Part shown: piece after piece, positions 12,711 through 23,592 of the stretch | Layout of the letters: each line of letters begins with the position of its first letter | Numbering within the stretch: position 1 is the first letter of the stretch | NCBI GenBank assembly: GCA_958510825.1 | Contig: OY294046.1 | Coordinates: 52,415,664-52,479,663, forward strand | DNA: 64,000 nucleotides | DNA from: Brachypterus glaber | Lineage: Eukaryota; Arthropoda; Insecta; Coleoptera; Kateretidae | Direction of reading: 5' to 3' | Position numbers and translations under genes: made by a program | Notes under the pieces: model-generated | What the model was told of the DNA's origin: nothing | What the model saw: only the letters and a program-made list of their open reading frames with translations | Database searches by the model: none

Positions 12711-13900
12711 ATATACCAAGGGACTAAACTGGCTGTTTTAGGAATGCAAGCGACTAAAACCGCCACGTTTAGCCCTAAGGTATTTACACTATTTTCTGTA
12801 CGATCAACAATGATTTAAGTAGGTACATAAAATTAAAATTAAAAACCATGCGTCTAAAATCAGGTGTTTTATTTTCGTAATTTAAATCAAGATACCTGTG
12901 AATCTCGAAAAGTCAATTTCACTGCTATTGCGATATCCATTGTTTTTTAATATGGTTGACAAACGTGTTCGAAAAAATGGGCGAAGACCATGTTATTTTA
13001 AATTTTTTTTTGTTAAAATCAAATAAATTCGTTTGAATCCCTTATTTATTACAAAATATTAACAAACCTAATTTTTGTACCAATAAAGCACATAGTGTCT
13101 ATAATATTTTTCCTACAACCTAGTTAGTAGATAGTACTCATTTTCCACCCGTTGCTATAACGGCAGTCGGAAAGTGTAAATCAGCTGATTTTACATGTCA
13201 CATAACCTCAAATTCACAAATTAAGTTTTTTGGATGTTTAGGTGTTATCTTATCTTATATTATCTTATCTTATCTAAAAAAATATTGTCGTGCACTAAAA
13301 ACTGGGTTTGAGTACTCGGTGCGTAATACACTATTCATATTATCAAGGTTGTCCAGATTTGTTTCCCTAGGAAGAAAAACTGCAAGTTTAGTCCCGCAAA
13401 TGGAAGCGTAAAATTAAGTTTTAGTCTTCGTCGTCGTGCAAAATAGTTATTTATATATAAAGGGAGTAAACTGGTTGTTTTAATCCCGCTTAAGTTTCGC
13501 TTCGCTCCGCTGCGCGCCGCTTCGCTCGAGAAACACAGTTTCCTCCTAAGGTATATACACTATTTCTTGCACGACTGACAACTATATTCACATAAAACTA
13601 AAATTAAAACATGTATTCAAAACCAACTAATCCATTTTTGAAATGTCTTTTAAAATTAAATCGAGATATCCATGAATCGCGAAATGATAGGTTCAGGTTT
13701 TAATTGTTTTTTTTTTAATGGCCGTAGTTTTTTAAATATGGCAGAACAAATTTTTACAAAAAAGTTTTTAAGAAAAGGCAATAAAAAATAATGGTTTAGG
13801 ATAAAATAATGCAATCGTGGATAACATGATAAAGCTGCAGGAGTAAAACGGTAGGTTTAGTTCCGCAAAAGAGGAAATATTGTTGTAGTCCAGGTCGTGA
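12711..13900. repeat. Three related modules beginning GGGAYTAAACTGG
   Basis: Modules near 12718, 13460 and 13849 share GGGACTAAACTGGCTGTTTT or variants. The first two also share CCTAAGGTATWTACACTATTT followed by a TGYACGA motif. The copy at 13460 contains a CpG-rich purine/pyrimidine tract (CTTCGCTCCGCTGCGCGCCG). A (CTTAT)n-like microsatellite lies at 13247-13274. There is no coding sequence. Confidence 0.5.
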
Positions 13901-14131
13901 AAAAATGTGATTTATCCATCAAAAGTATCTAGGTCTGTTTTATTATTTACAAATTTGGCGAAGGCGCATCTAGGCCCTTCGTAGAGGTCCTGAATTTTGA
14001 CGTTTTATATTTAATGTATCACAAAAGTCCAATGTTTTTGATCCTGTAAGAAATAATTGTTATTACCTCCTTATTACCAATTCCTATCATGCTCATTTAA
14101 ACAAAATATACAAAATTATAATTAATAATTA

Positions 14132-14978
14132 CACAGGCCCACAAAATAAAAAAAGTGGTCTGTGCTGGGGTTGAGACCCACCTATTCTTATGTATTTTGG
14201 GATGCTGAACACGAATCTGTCATAAAAAAGGCACTTCATAGGCTCATTTCTTTGCTACACTGAAAAAACTGTCTAAAATGGTAAAAATCTCATATTATTT
14301 CAGTGTAACAAAAAAACGAGTCATTGAAGTGCATTTTTTATAACAGGTTCTTGTTCACCATCTCAAAATACATAAGAATAGGTGGGTATAAACCCCAGCA
14401 CAGACCACTCTTTTTTTTTGTGGCCCCAGACAGTTTTTCCAGTGTAGAAAAAAAATGAGCCTATGAAGTGCCTTTTTTATGACAGATTTGTGTTCAGCAT
14501 GCCAAAATACATAAGAATAGATGGGTCTCAACCCCGGCACAGACGACTATTTTTTTTTGTGGGCCCATGCTGTTTTTTCAGTGTAGAAAAAAAAGGAGCC
14601 GATGAAGTGCCTTTTTTATGACATATCCGTGTTCAGCATCCCAAAATACATAAGAATAAGTGCATCTCAACCCCAGCACAGACCACTTTTTTTTTGTGGG
14701 CCCAGACAGTTTTTTCAGAGTAGATACAAAAAAGGCCCATGAAGTGCCTTTTTTATGTCAGATTCCTGTTCAGCATCCCAAAATACATAGGAATCCGTGG
14801 GTCTTAACCACAGCACAGACCACTTTTTTTTTGTGGGCCCAGACAGTTTTTTCAGTGTAGAAACAAAATAAGCCCACGAAGTGCCTTTTTTATGACAGAT
14901 TCGTATTCAGAATCCCAAAATAGAATAGTTAGGTCTCAACCCCAGCACAGCCCACTTTTTTTCTTTTGTGGGCCTGTG
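14132..14978. mobile_element. Harbinger-like MITE with five internal 138-bp tandem units
   Basis: The ends CACAGGCCCACAAAA and TTTTGTGGGCCTGTG are inverted copies flanked by TTA on both sides. The left 90 bp (ending GGGATGCTGAACACGAATCT) is inverted relative to the rest. The remainder holds about five head-to-tail units of 136-140 bp, with repeated anchor AAGTGCCTTTTTTATGACAG at about 14328, 14466, 14606, 14742 and 14880. Each unit contains the end sequence itself (GTGGGCCCAGACAG) and the subterminal motif. The element therefore looks like a stack of right ends. The short open frames here are read through the repeat and are not genes. Confidence 0.75.
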
Positions 14979-15266
14979 TTATTAATCAGAAAGAAACAAA
15001 TTGTATACAAATTACATGTAATTTGTTTTGATAATTATGGATAGCAAGAAAGGTGACCAATATGTTTTACAAATTCGGTGTCCCTAAAATCTAAATATTT
15101 TTTAGCATATTAGCATATAGCTTTCTTATTTTGAAAAACATTCAAAATTTCGAGAAAGCCTTGTATTGTGCAAAAAATTTTCTATTGTGCCTCTCACTTG
15201 TACGCATCCTGCCTTATGCAGATTAAAGCGTAAAGTTAAGAGCGCACTGGCCTATAGTAAAAATTA

Positions 15267-15989
15267 CACAGACCCACAAAAAAATAAAAGTGGTCTGCAC
15301 CATTCCTATGTATTTTCGCCCGCTAAAACCGAATATGAACTTAGTTTAACACCTACACGACTGGGTTTTTCTCGTTTGGACTAGCTGTACTACCAAGCGG
15401 ACAAAAAAATGACCAAAATTATTTTATTGTGTATTTCAATTTTAAATAATTAGTAATACATAAAAATATGTTTTTTTTTAATTTTTTAATACTTTTCATT
15501 GAAGAATTTAGAGTAAAAAGGAAAAAAAACGGGAAAGAAGTAAGCAAAATTATTTTATTGTGTATTTCAATCTTAAATGATTAGTAAGGCATATAAAATA
15601 TGTTTTTTAATTTTTTATTTTCATAATAATAAATTTTTCAATGGAAAATATTAAAAAATAAAAAACATTTTTTTATGTCTTACTAATTATTTAAAGTTGA
15701 AATACACAATAATTTTGGTTACTTTTTTCCTTTTTTTCCTTTTACTCTAAATTCTTCAATGACAAATATTAAAAAATTAAAAAAACATATTTTATGTGTC
15801 TTACTAATTATTAAAAGTTGAAATACACAATAAAATATTTTTGGTCACTTTTTTCCTGTTTGGTAACAAAGTGCGGCTGTAGAGGGTTAAACTGAGTTCA
15901 GATTCGGTTTCAGCGGGCGAAAATACATAGGAATATCATGGTCCTATCTATGGAGCAGAACACTTTTGTTTTTTTTTTGTGGGCCTATG
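15267..15989. mobile_element. Harbinger-like MITE with CACAGACCCAC ends
   Basis: The ends CACAGACCCACAAAAA and TTTTGTGGGCCTATG are imperfect inverted copies flanked by TTA. Just inside both ends is the motif CGCCCGCTAAAACCGAATAT and its inverse (CAGATTCGGTTTCAGCGGGC). The middle is an AT-rich array in both orientations of TTATTTTATTGTGTATTTCA. A sister copy lies at 55346-56049 in ST6Gal intron 3. It is non-coding. Confidence 0.75.
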
Positions 15990-18180
15990 TTATTACTACA
16001 GAAATCAATTTCGAACAGTAAATTTGGTGTGAACGATAACTTAAGAACGCTAAAATCCAGACACTTGAAATTTTGCATACGGGTATGTTATCAAACGTTC
16101 TCGCTCGGGATTTTTCTGGTGAATATTGTACCGTAATTAATACGTTCACTGCCAACGGCTAGTTTTGACAGCGGAGCAATGGGTATGGGCAAGGGAAAAA
16201 TAGAAAGAATTGATTAATGTTGTTAGGGGCGCCAGTTACTTTAGCTTTTACTCCTTTAGGTAAGTAACAACCTAGTGTAAATACTTAAGCTTTTCAGTTT
16301 GAGAAAATATAACCTCTAAATAAAATAAGATAATTCATTTGAGAAATTTATTATAAATAAACTTAATGAAAGCACATCAAGTAATGTATTAATATATATA
16401 AAAAATATGTGTAATTATATTAAGATATAATTAAAGAAATCTTAATAAAAATTACTAAATTCAGAAATCATTCGACTTAAATGTATAAAGAAAACATGAA
16501 GTTCAGCAAGCACCAAGAAATGTATGTAAACAGCAATCATTTCTTGCAGTGTATAAAAGTCATGCTTAAATTAGAAATCATTTAATCAAAAGTATGATAT
16601 TTAATAATTAATAAATGAGATTAAATGTTTTAAAAAAATAAGTACCTAAAAATGAACAAAAGCCAGAAGGGCATATAGTATTAAACAATACTATATCAGA
16701 TCTGATAAAGTTTACAGTTATAAGAATATTGAAATAAAAGAATTTAAAAATATGAAATATTGCTTTCAAAAGTTTTCAGAATGAGTACTTAGCTGGTTTC
16801 TGCAAAATCCATGAGGTATGAATTCCATCGTCTCCATCTGCACAAGTCTCCCCTATGCTGATGAATTCATTTCTCAAATGAAAGAAAAAAAAAATATAGG
16901 CTGTTCCATCTACTTTGGAAAAATCATCTTCCAGGATAAAATGTACGATTGAAAATGTTGTCCGGGATAAAATATGCTTTTGAAAATTATGTCCAATATA
17001 AAATTGTCTGCTAGACGGTTATATAGAATTTATCTATGCCGAAAAATACAGAACCATGTTCCAACAGAACATCACTCCATGCGGAGAACTTGTATATCAA
17101 ATATACCAAAATAAACTTCAACTTAAATTAATGTAATTCCATATTAATGGTATAGAAATGGTAATTAATTAATTAATGGTCTAGTAATGTAGTAATAATG
17201 GTGCTAAAACAATAATTATATCTCAGAAATATTCTAAGAAACAGAAAAACTTAACTTACGTGTCATACTAAGTCTTCGATGTCCATCGAAACGTTATAAA
17301 TGCGTAATTGTAGAAAATAACAGTTACAATATCTTCCGCATTGTTTAAATAAAAATACATGAAGGATTACTTCGATGATTACAGAAAATAAACACTCGTC
17401 AAAATGACACCACCATTGTACAGAGTTGCTTCAAGAAGAGCGAAAATCGACCTTATTCACTAGTATGAACCCTTCAGGTAAATAAAATCCTATTTCTGAA
17501 CTATTAGCGACATCTATGTAAGTCATTATCAACTACAGTTTTACCGTATAGGATTCCTAATAAAGGTAACGAAAACTACACCAAAAATAATAACAAAAAG
17601 AATATTTCCTAATAAATCCGTATTAGTGATATCTAACCTCAAAATATTACTCTAAGAAACAAATATAAACAATACTTATTGTTTATCAGCAAAACTAATA
17701 AAAATACGAACAGAATACTAAGTGTCCTGTGAACTAAGTATAAACAAAATACTGAATCTAAGTGAGCAGTTCCAGCAAACTATTTTCAACAAATTCTGGA
17801 TTATCCCGAAGGAATAAGCATACGAAACTTTCCAGGAGAGACAAGCTACAGGTGAAAGCCAGTGAAATCCAACCCTCAATAGACTCTGAAACATATAAAA
17901 ACCAGGTAAGTCCATAGACAAATGCACTATAGAGAAATAAGTCATATGATTCTTTATTATTAAAAATCATATTCTAATTATGTTTTCTTTATGTTATTTT
18001 CAGGTAGAACTATGGAATAGAGACTCATATGGTTAGAATTCAGTTCCTGCTACAAAATAGTCCCAGATACAAAATAGTTCTGTACGTACGTAACTATTTA
18101 TATACAAAATAAACATAAATTATAACGTAAGTAAACGAATAGTTTAATTAACCCTTGCTATATTACAAAGTGACGATTTA
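15990..18180 (+). other. Unidentified 2.2 kb segment, possible spliced non-coding transcript
   Basis: Base composition differs from the flanks, with fewer homopolymer runs, and I could not find inverted ends or a family signature. On the plus strand a strong donor (ACCAG|GTAAGT, exon end 17905) and a strong acceptor (TTATTTTCAG, ending 18003) define a possible 98-bp intron. The frame entering the donor is open for about 50 codons but closes 10 codons after the acceptor. A coding role is therefore doubtful; a long non-coding RNA or a fossil gene is possible. Confidence 0.3.
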
Positions 18181-18260
18181 TATCGTTACAATATTGGGGT
18201 GCGGAAAGGGGGAAAACACATTTTTTTTACAAAAATTTGAAAATTCCTATACCTATAGGG

Positions 18261-18505
18261 GTTTTTAAGGTTGCTGAAATTGAATGTGATAATAAATTTT
18301 TTGTAATTCCACCCCCGCAAGGATGAGGGGATTATTATTTTTAATTTTTTTTTTCAATATTTTCGTCAGAAGTGGTTTTTGGGCTCGACAAAACTGAATC
18401 TGACAAAAAAATTCTAACTCCACCCCCGGGAGGAGGAGGTGATTATTTCAAAGTTTAAACAATATTTGAATGAAAATTGGTATTGGTTTTTAAGATAGCT
18501 AAAAC
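18261..18505. repeat. About 111-bp tandem repeat, 2.3 copies
   Basis: Units begin at about 18261, 18373 and 18484 with GGTTTTTAAGGTTGCTGAAA-type sequence. They share AATTCCACCCCCG followed by GATTATT. Each unit carries a degenerate form of the GCTGAAACCGAATCTG motif also found in the Harbinger-like elements. Confidence 0.65.
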
Positions 18506-18529
18506 CGAATCTGATAATGAAAAATTGGA

Positions 18530-19092
18530 ATGCGCAAAAGTAGGAAACATACAAATATACCGATGCGCAGAAGGGTTTGGTAGAACATATTTATGCGCAG
18601 AACTCTTTAGTAATAAGTACGAATGGGCAAAAGTGTTCGGGCAAACATATACAAATATACTATGTGCAGTAGTGTTTGTGGTACTTACATATTTAGGCGC
18701 AGAAGGATTTAATAATACATGCAATCAATTTAAATAAAACGAAATATTTTTTTTCTTTACAAGCAATTTCGTCATATTTTACACATTTCCAAAAAATATT
18801 GTCTTTATACACACGAACTTAATAATACACAAAGTTTTTATAAACTGCTAATTTTTTCTAATTAATTTTGAAATATGTACTAAAACTACCAGTAAACATA
18901 TGTATACAAATATAGCATGCGCAGAAATGTTTAATAATACAAGGGAATGCGCAAAAGTGTTCTGGTAAACATATACAAATATACCGTTCGCAGAAGGGTT
19001 TGGTAAAACATACTTATGCGCAGAAGTGTTTAATAATACATACGAATGCACAAAAGTGCTCTGGCAAGCATATACAAATGCGCAGTAGGGTT
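18530..19092. repeat. Minisatellite of GCGCAGAAGTGTTT units in two blocks
   Basis: Two blocks (about 18530-18725 and 18895-19092) alternate two related 30-40 bp units: one has ATGCGCAGAAGTGTTTAATA, the other ATGCGCAAAAGTGTTCTGG then CATATACAAATATA. The open frames on both strands (18477 plus, 18455 and 18848 minus) are periodic translations of this array, not genes. The blocks are separated by a 107-bp sequence (18774-18880) that recurs at 21344-21480 on the other side of the Crypton gene. Confidence 0.8.
18774..18880 (+). repeat. Left copy of a direct repeat flanking the Crypton
   Basis: Sequence starting TTTTACACATTTCCAAAAAA and including CACAAAGTTTTTATAAAC recurs in the same orientation at 21344-21480. 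The two copies bracket the recombinase gene with about 2.5 kb between them. Confidence 0.7.
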
Positions 19093-19577
19093 TTTAAAAT
19101 ATTTATTATTAGTAAAACACATTGGTCGCCTTCCTTGCTATCTAAACCTTGTTCTTTTTGCAAATGATTAATAAAATCCAATCAGTGAAAACCGCAGCCT
19201 GTGTAAATAATTTTTAGCAATACCTAACTTCCGTTGAAAAATTAGCTATTTCATACATTAAAGTAAATTTGTCATCAAGGCAGTGGATTATTTAAAAGTA
19301 TAGAGTGGGATAGGGGTCTTTACCTAGAAAAATTCACACTTCATTATTATTATGTCATTCAACCAATCCAGTCACGAATCGGGTACATTTTTCAGCGAAT
19401 CACCTATTTTTAAATCGAAAAAATCCCTGGTACTGAGGATTTTTTCCGTTACTATGTATTTTAGTTGCGGGTAACCAAGAAAATAATATTTGAACAATAT
19501 CACAGCACCTATGAAAATTACTGTCTAATTAGTTTGTGAATAAGTCATTTGCGCGTCTTCATAGTAAACTTTTAAAA

Positions 19578-20769
19578 ATGGGCGATAGATTTGCTAGTAT
19601 TTCTGAAGAAAATGTGGAAATAATTTTAAAATCAGCTGTGCCGGTTAACACTGTGAGGACGAAAAATTCCATATGGAAGCAGTTTACTGAATTTTGCGAG
19701 GAAAAAGGTTATTTATTGGACAGCACAACCACAATCGATGAAATAGCATCAGTATTAAAAACATGGGCTATAAATATGAGGAAAGTTAACGGGGAAAAAT
19801 ACAAAGACTGTTCCGTAAAAACAATATGGAATACGACGGCAAAAATTTTACAGGAAAAATATTTTACCGAATACCAAAGAAGCTTTAATCCTTTTATAGA
19901 TGTAGAGTTTTCGAACGCTAGAATGGCTAAAAACGCAATTAGAAAGCAACTCCAATCAAACCCAGCAAAAAGAAAATTAAGTGCATCTGCTCTGGAGGTG
20001 GACGAGTACCATTTAATGATTAACGCAAATGATGAAAATACTCCTAGTGGACTCCAGATGAAATTTTTTCACATCGCGTCTGTTGAATTAGCTTGGCGCG
20101 GCGGCGAAGGTGTAAATTGTTTATTGGGGCATTTTCAAGAAGAAATGAAAAATAACGGTGAGAAATCTGGAAGAATTATTTACAATCCGGTATTTACGAA
20201 AACTTGTCAAGGAGGAGATCAAAAATGTAGTGACAATAAATGGCTTACACCAAATACCCAGAATGCTGATAATAAAAAATATAATTACTAATCGATTTTT
20301 TTTAACTGCGAATCCTAACTGGAAAGAAACCGGAATATGGTACAAGAATAGCCCAGTTGGAAAAAATACTTTTTCTAAGTGGAATAAAATATCAGCGAAA
20401 AAGGCTGGATTGGACACAAAAAAGAGAAAAATTACAAATCATTCTAGTCGCGCCACAGTCATTTCAAATATGGTTAGGCAAGGAGTACAAGAGCAAGAAT
20501 TAATAAAAATTAGTGGCCACTCAAGTTCCTCATCTATAAAGCCATATTTACAACTAAATGAAGAACATCATACCACCATATTAGATAAAGTTCGTTCATC
20601 TAATATAGAATCTAATTTAGCACCAGTACTACCTTTGGTACAAGACAAGAATTTAGCACAAGATAGGGCAACAACAACCATTAGTTCATCTTCAAGCATT
20701 ATTGCACCAAATACAAAACAAGGACTAAAATTTGAAAATTGTGTGTTTCACAATTATACTTTTAATTAG
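19578..20769 (+). pseudogene. Crypton-type tyrosine recombinase, one frameshift
   Basis: The product resembles the tyrosine recombinases of animal Crypton transposons (the DUF3504-like group), which cut and join DNA through a tyrosine nucleophile. The start is placed at MGDRF (19578); an upstream in-frame ATG exists at 19536. The first part has an N-terminal core-binding region (residues about 1-120) and the catalytic domain begins with the arginine in ELAWRGGEG. Downstream, in another frame, come the H-x-x-R box (NHSSRATV) and SGHSS followed by KPYLQ, whose tyrosine is the likely nucleophile. The frame breaks in the A6 run at 20274-20279; one base fewer would keep it open throughout. The total is about 395 codons, near full length for the family. 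Because only one homopolymer base separates it from an intact gene, it may be a young pseudogene or an assembly error. The flanks are tandem arrays and a palindrome, with no host gene fused to it. Confidence 0.85.
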
Positions 20770-20904
20770 CTTAATATAATATATTATAAAGAAACGTTTT
20801 AAAAATTGTTCTTGTGGTTATTTTCATTTTTAATTAAAGTTTATAATTTTGTTTATTTGAATTGTGAATTTTTCTTAAAAAATACAACGCAACCTCATGT
20901 TTTT

Positions 20905-21080
20905 TTCGTCTAAGTTTGCTGTTTGTACTTACGAAAACCTTTTTGCTTATCAAGCACTCGACCCAGCGAATGCAAAAACCCCTCCCGCTACGCGGTCGTG
21001 GTTTTTATATGCATTTACTGTGTCTCGTGCGTTGCTAAGCAAAAAATCTTTCGTAAATACAAACAACAAAGTTAGCCGAA
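20905..21080. repeat. Palindrome with GC-rich loop just 3' of the Crypton
   Basis: TTCGTCTAAGTTTGCTGTTT and TTTTTGCTTATCAAGCAC on the left pair with CTCGTGCGTTGCTAAGCAAA and AAACAACAAAGTTAGCCGAA on the right, giving arms of about 80 bp with mismatches around a CpG-containing centre (CCCCTCCCGCTACGCGGTCG). It lies about 135 bp after the recombinase stop codon, so it may be a terminal structure of that element or an independent MITE. Confidence 0.65.
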
Positions 21081-21115
21081 AAAATCCCTCGGTCTTGTTA
21101 TATTAACTATGAAAA

Positions 21116-21290
21116 AAATTACATCGAAAATTTTTACCCCAAAAAAAAATTACTTTTAACACCGTTACCTCGAAAAATTTTAACTCGAAAGCCCATTACA
21201 TCGCACGGAAATTACCTTGAAGGACGCTACCTCGCAATACAAGAAAATAGCTCGCACGGTTATTATCTCGCATAAAAAATTACTTCTGAG
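21116..21290 (+). repeat. Degenerate 16-bp minisatellite (ATTACCTCG type), left block
   Basis: Units of about 16 bp built on ATTACCTCGMACGGAA repeat roughly ten times with variation. An inverted block of the same motif lies at 22368-22530, so the two blocks face each other around the mariner copy at 21487-22246. Confidence 0.65.
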
Positions 21291-21343
21291 ACATAAGTTT
21301 TTAAAAATAATAAAAAAACTGCCAATCAATTATCCACGGAATA

Positions 21344-21482
21344 ATTTTTTTACACATTTCCAAAAAATGTTGTCTTTGTACACACGATCTTTATAATACA
21401 CAAAGTTTTTATAAATTGCTAATTTTTTCTACTGCAAACTTTTAAGATACTTATTATGTTAACTAATTCATTTTGAAATAGT
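21344..21482 (+). repeat. Right copy of the direct repeat flanking the Crypton
   Basis: This matches 18774-18880 at most positions, with an extra internal stretch of about 35 bp. A mariner element is inserted into a TA immediately after it. Confidence 0.7.
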
Positions 21483-21486
21483 ACTA

Positions 21487-22246
21487 CAGGGTGACCCATA
21501 AGTCACTTTACTATTTAAAAATTGAATAACATTTTTGTTTTTCATTTTTTTTTTATTTAATTCTTTTGCAATATAGATTACAGAAATGGAAAATTTGTTG
21601 AACTATGTATGAAAAATCATGTTTTTTAAATAATGTCCATTTTCTGCTTTGCAAGCACGGGCTCTTTTCACGACATTTTCCATGACGACTTCTAACATGT
21701 CTGGCTTAAGTTGTTGAATACATATTCTTGTTGACATACACCCGATCTTTCAGGTAACCCTAAAGAAAAAAGTACGCTGCCTTAAAAGCTGCATTGTTGC
21801 TCTGGCGGCATGGGCAGCTGCCCCATCCTGCTGCCACCATGTCTCTGGCATGTCCTCCACTGCATATCGCACAAAATGTTCCAGCATTGCGCGATATCGG
21901 TCGCCGTTCACTGTAACTGTATCGCAATTTTCCTAGCAGTAGTAAGGCCCGTTTACCATTTGGAATGTTACACCGCACCAAACCGTGACCTTGAGGGGGT
22001 GCAATTCACGTTGATGCATGACCCTAGCTGGAGCCATACATGTTAAGAGCAGACATGGAAAATGTCGTAAAATGAGCCCGTGCTTGCAAAGCTGAAAATG
22101 GACGTCATTTAAAAAACATGATTTTTCATACATAGTTAAAAAAAAATTCCATTTCCTGTACTCTATATTGTAAAAGAAATAAATTAAAAAAATTGACAAA
22201 AAGTTATTCAATTTTTAAATGGCAAAGTGACTTATGGGCCACCCTG
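21487..22246 (-). mobile_element. Snap-back mariner-type element, copy 1
   Basis: The ends CAGGGTGACCCATAAGTCAC and its inverted copy are flanked by TA. On the minus strand, fragments of a mariner-superfamily transposase are readable (HQRELHPL then VTVWCGVTFQMVNGPYYC, later remnants of the WWQQD region), broken by frameshifts. The left arm contains the transposase 3' end, and the right arm contains an inverted copy of that same 3' end. The helix-turn-helix part and first catalytic aspartate are missing, so the element cannot encode a working enzyme. The same arrangement occurs at 32966-33792 in the opposite orientation. Confidence 0.8.
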
Positions 22247-22875
22247 TACAAACAATTGCCCGTATTAATTTTGTAAAATAAATAATAAAATAAATGATAA
22301 AATATGAACAAAAAACTAAAATATACAATAATCTAAAAGAAACGGATAGAAAATTTAAAAAAAAACTTTTCGAGGTAAAAGTCGTTCGACGTAAAATCTT
22401 TCTAGGTAATATCCTTCGAGGTAATTTCCATGCGATGTAATGTCCGTGCGAGGTAAATTTCAAGGTTTTTTTTCGAGGTAATTGCTTGCATGGTAATTTT
22501 TTCGAGGTAAATTGACCGGTTCTCTGCCAAATAATATATCTATTTGGCCATTTTAACCCGTACATATGCAAGAAATTCGGTTATGAAAATTTCAAATTTG
22601 CCGATGCCAGTTTAGGTGATTCTAGTCCTATTTGATGCGCTGTTTTCGGAACCTTGCTTCGTTTTGCTTGATCACCTCGTTTTTTTGAAATATAGCGCAT
22701 ATAGTCTTTTTTTGCCTATAGTTGTAGTAAAAAAAATATTACTGTCTAATTAATTTTTACGGTGGATTGGTTCTCTATTAATACGGCTCTAATCCTAAAA
22801 AAAGCGGATTTAAAATATCTTTTTTTGTTTTTTATAGGCCTTAAAATCAAAAAATGAGATTTTTTCGCATTTTTT
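22247..22875. repeat. Right block of inverted 16-bp minisatellite and AT-rich flank
   Basis: From 22368 to about 22530, TTCGAGGTAA-type units at about 16-bp spacing form the inverted counterpart of 21116-21290. The remainder is AT-rich and non-coding. Confidence 0.6.
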
Positions 22876-23336
22876 CGCTATATTTTCATAAAATTTTTAT
22901 ATAAATACTAAAGATATGGCTCTGATTTTTATAAGCAACACTAACAAACATGTGAGGTTGGTAAAAATAAAAAGTTTTAGATTGAATCTAGAGATTTTAC
23001 GCGGAGTTTTTGAAAACAGAAAGACAAAATTTTGAATTATTTAATGTTTATTTCATTTTATTTTTATGTTTTTTGCTTAAGAGCAAAGTTTTGTTTTTAT
23101 TTCTCGTTTTGTTTTTTTTTTTCATAATAAAATTAATTTATTGTGTTTGAACTTTTCTCTCTTTTCTAAAATAAATTAAATCAATATATTTTTTTTCGAT
23201 AACCCCCGGTAAAATCCCCGTCAATTAAATCTAACACTTTTTTAATTTTTATAAATCACACATACGTGTTAGTATTGAGCATAACAATTAGAGTCGTATC
23301 TTTAGTATTTATATCAAAATTGTTTCAAAATATAGT
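22876..23336. repeat. Element with about 95-bp inverted ends
   Basis: GCTATATTTTCATAAAATTT then ATAAATACTAAAGATATGGC on the left pairs with the complementary series near 23240-23336 (GAGTCGTATCTTTAGTATTT). The loop is AT-rich and non-coding. This is MITE-like, about 460 bp. Confidence 0.65.
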
Positions 23337-23359
23337 ACAGAAATAGTTATTTACGTTTC

Positions 23360-23592
23360 TAGTAAAGGTAAGTGAATTTTTCTGTGTGAGGTCGTATTTG
23401 GTGGACCAAAGCGAAGCTGAGGTCCTTAAACACGACCGAAGACAGAAAAAAAACTTACCTACTAGTAGCGCATTACGTTTTTTTACTACCAAGGAGTTAA
23501 AATCTTATTTTATTAATAATATTTTTGACATTTATATGTGTAACAGTTCAAGAAATATTTTTTTTATGGAATCACTCTATTAAATTAGAAAA
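23360..23592 (+). repeat. Repeat with CTGTGTGAGGTCGTATTTGG core, copy 1
   Basis: The core (GTGGACCAAAGCGAAGCTGA within two facing GGTAAGT-like ends) and the tail GACATTTATATGTGTAACAG then TGGAATCACTCTATTAAA recur in inverse orientation at 43722-43928. The open frame at 23386 is part of the repeat. Confidence 0.7.

Noticed and set aside
17718..17970. Two hydrophobic minus-strand frames
   Set aside because: Short, overlapping, with no family signature; the surrounding segment shows plus-strand splice-like signals instead.
18455..19051. Frames of 67-89 codons with repeated TFAHSLVLLN- or AHKYVLPNPSA-like sequence
   Set aside because: The repetition comes from the underlying minisatellite. The two strands are equally open, which argues against coding.
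21116..22530. CRISPR-like alternation of repeats
   Set aside because: Units are degenerate, about 16 bp and without regular unique spacers. The host is an animal, so this is a minisatellite.
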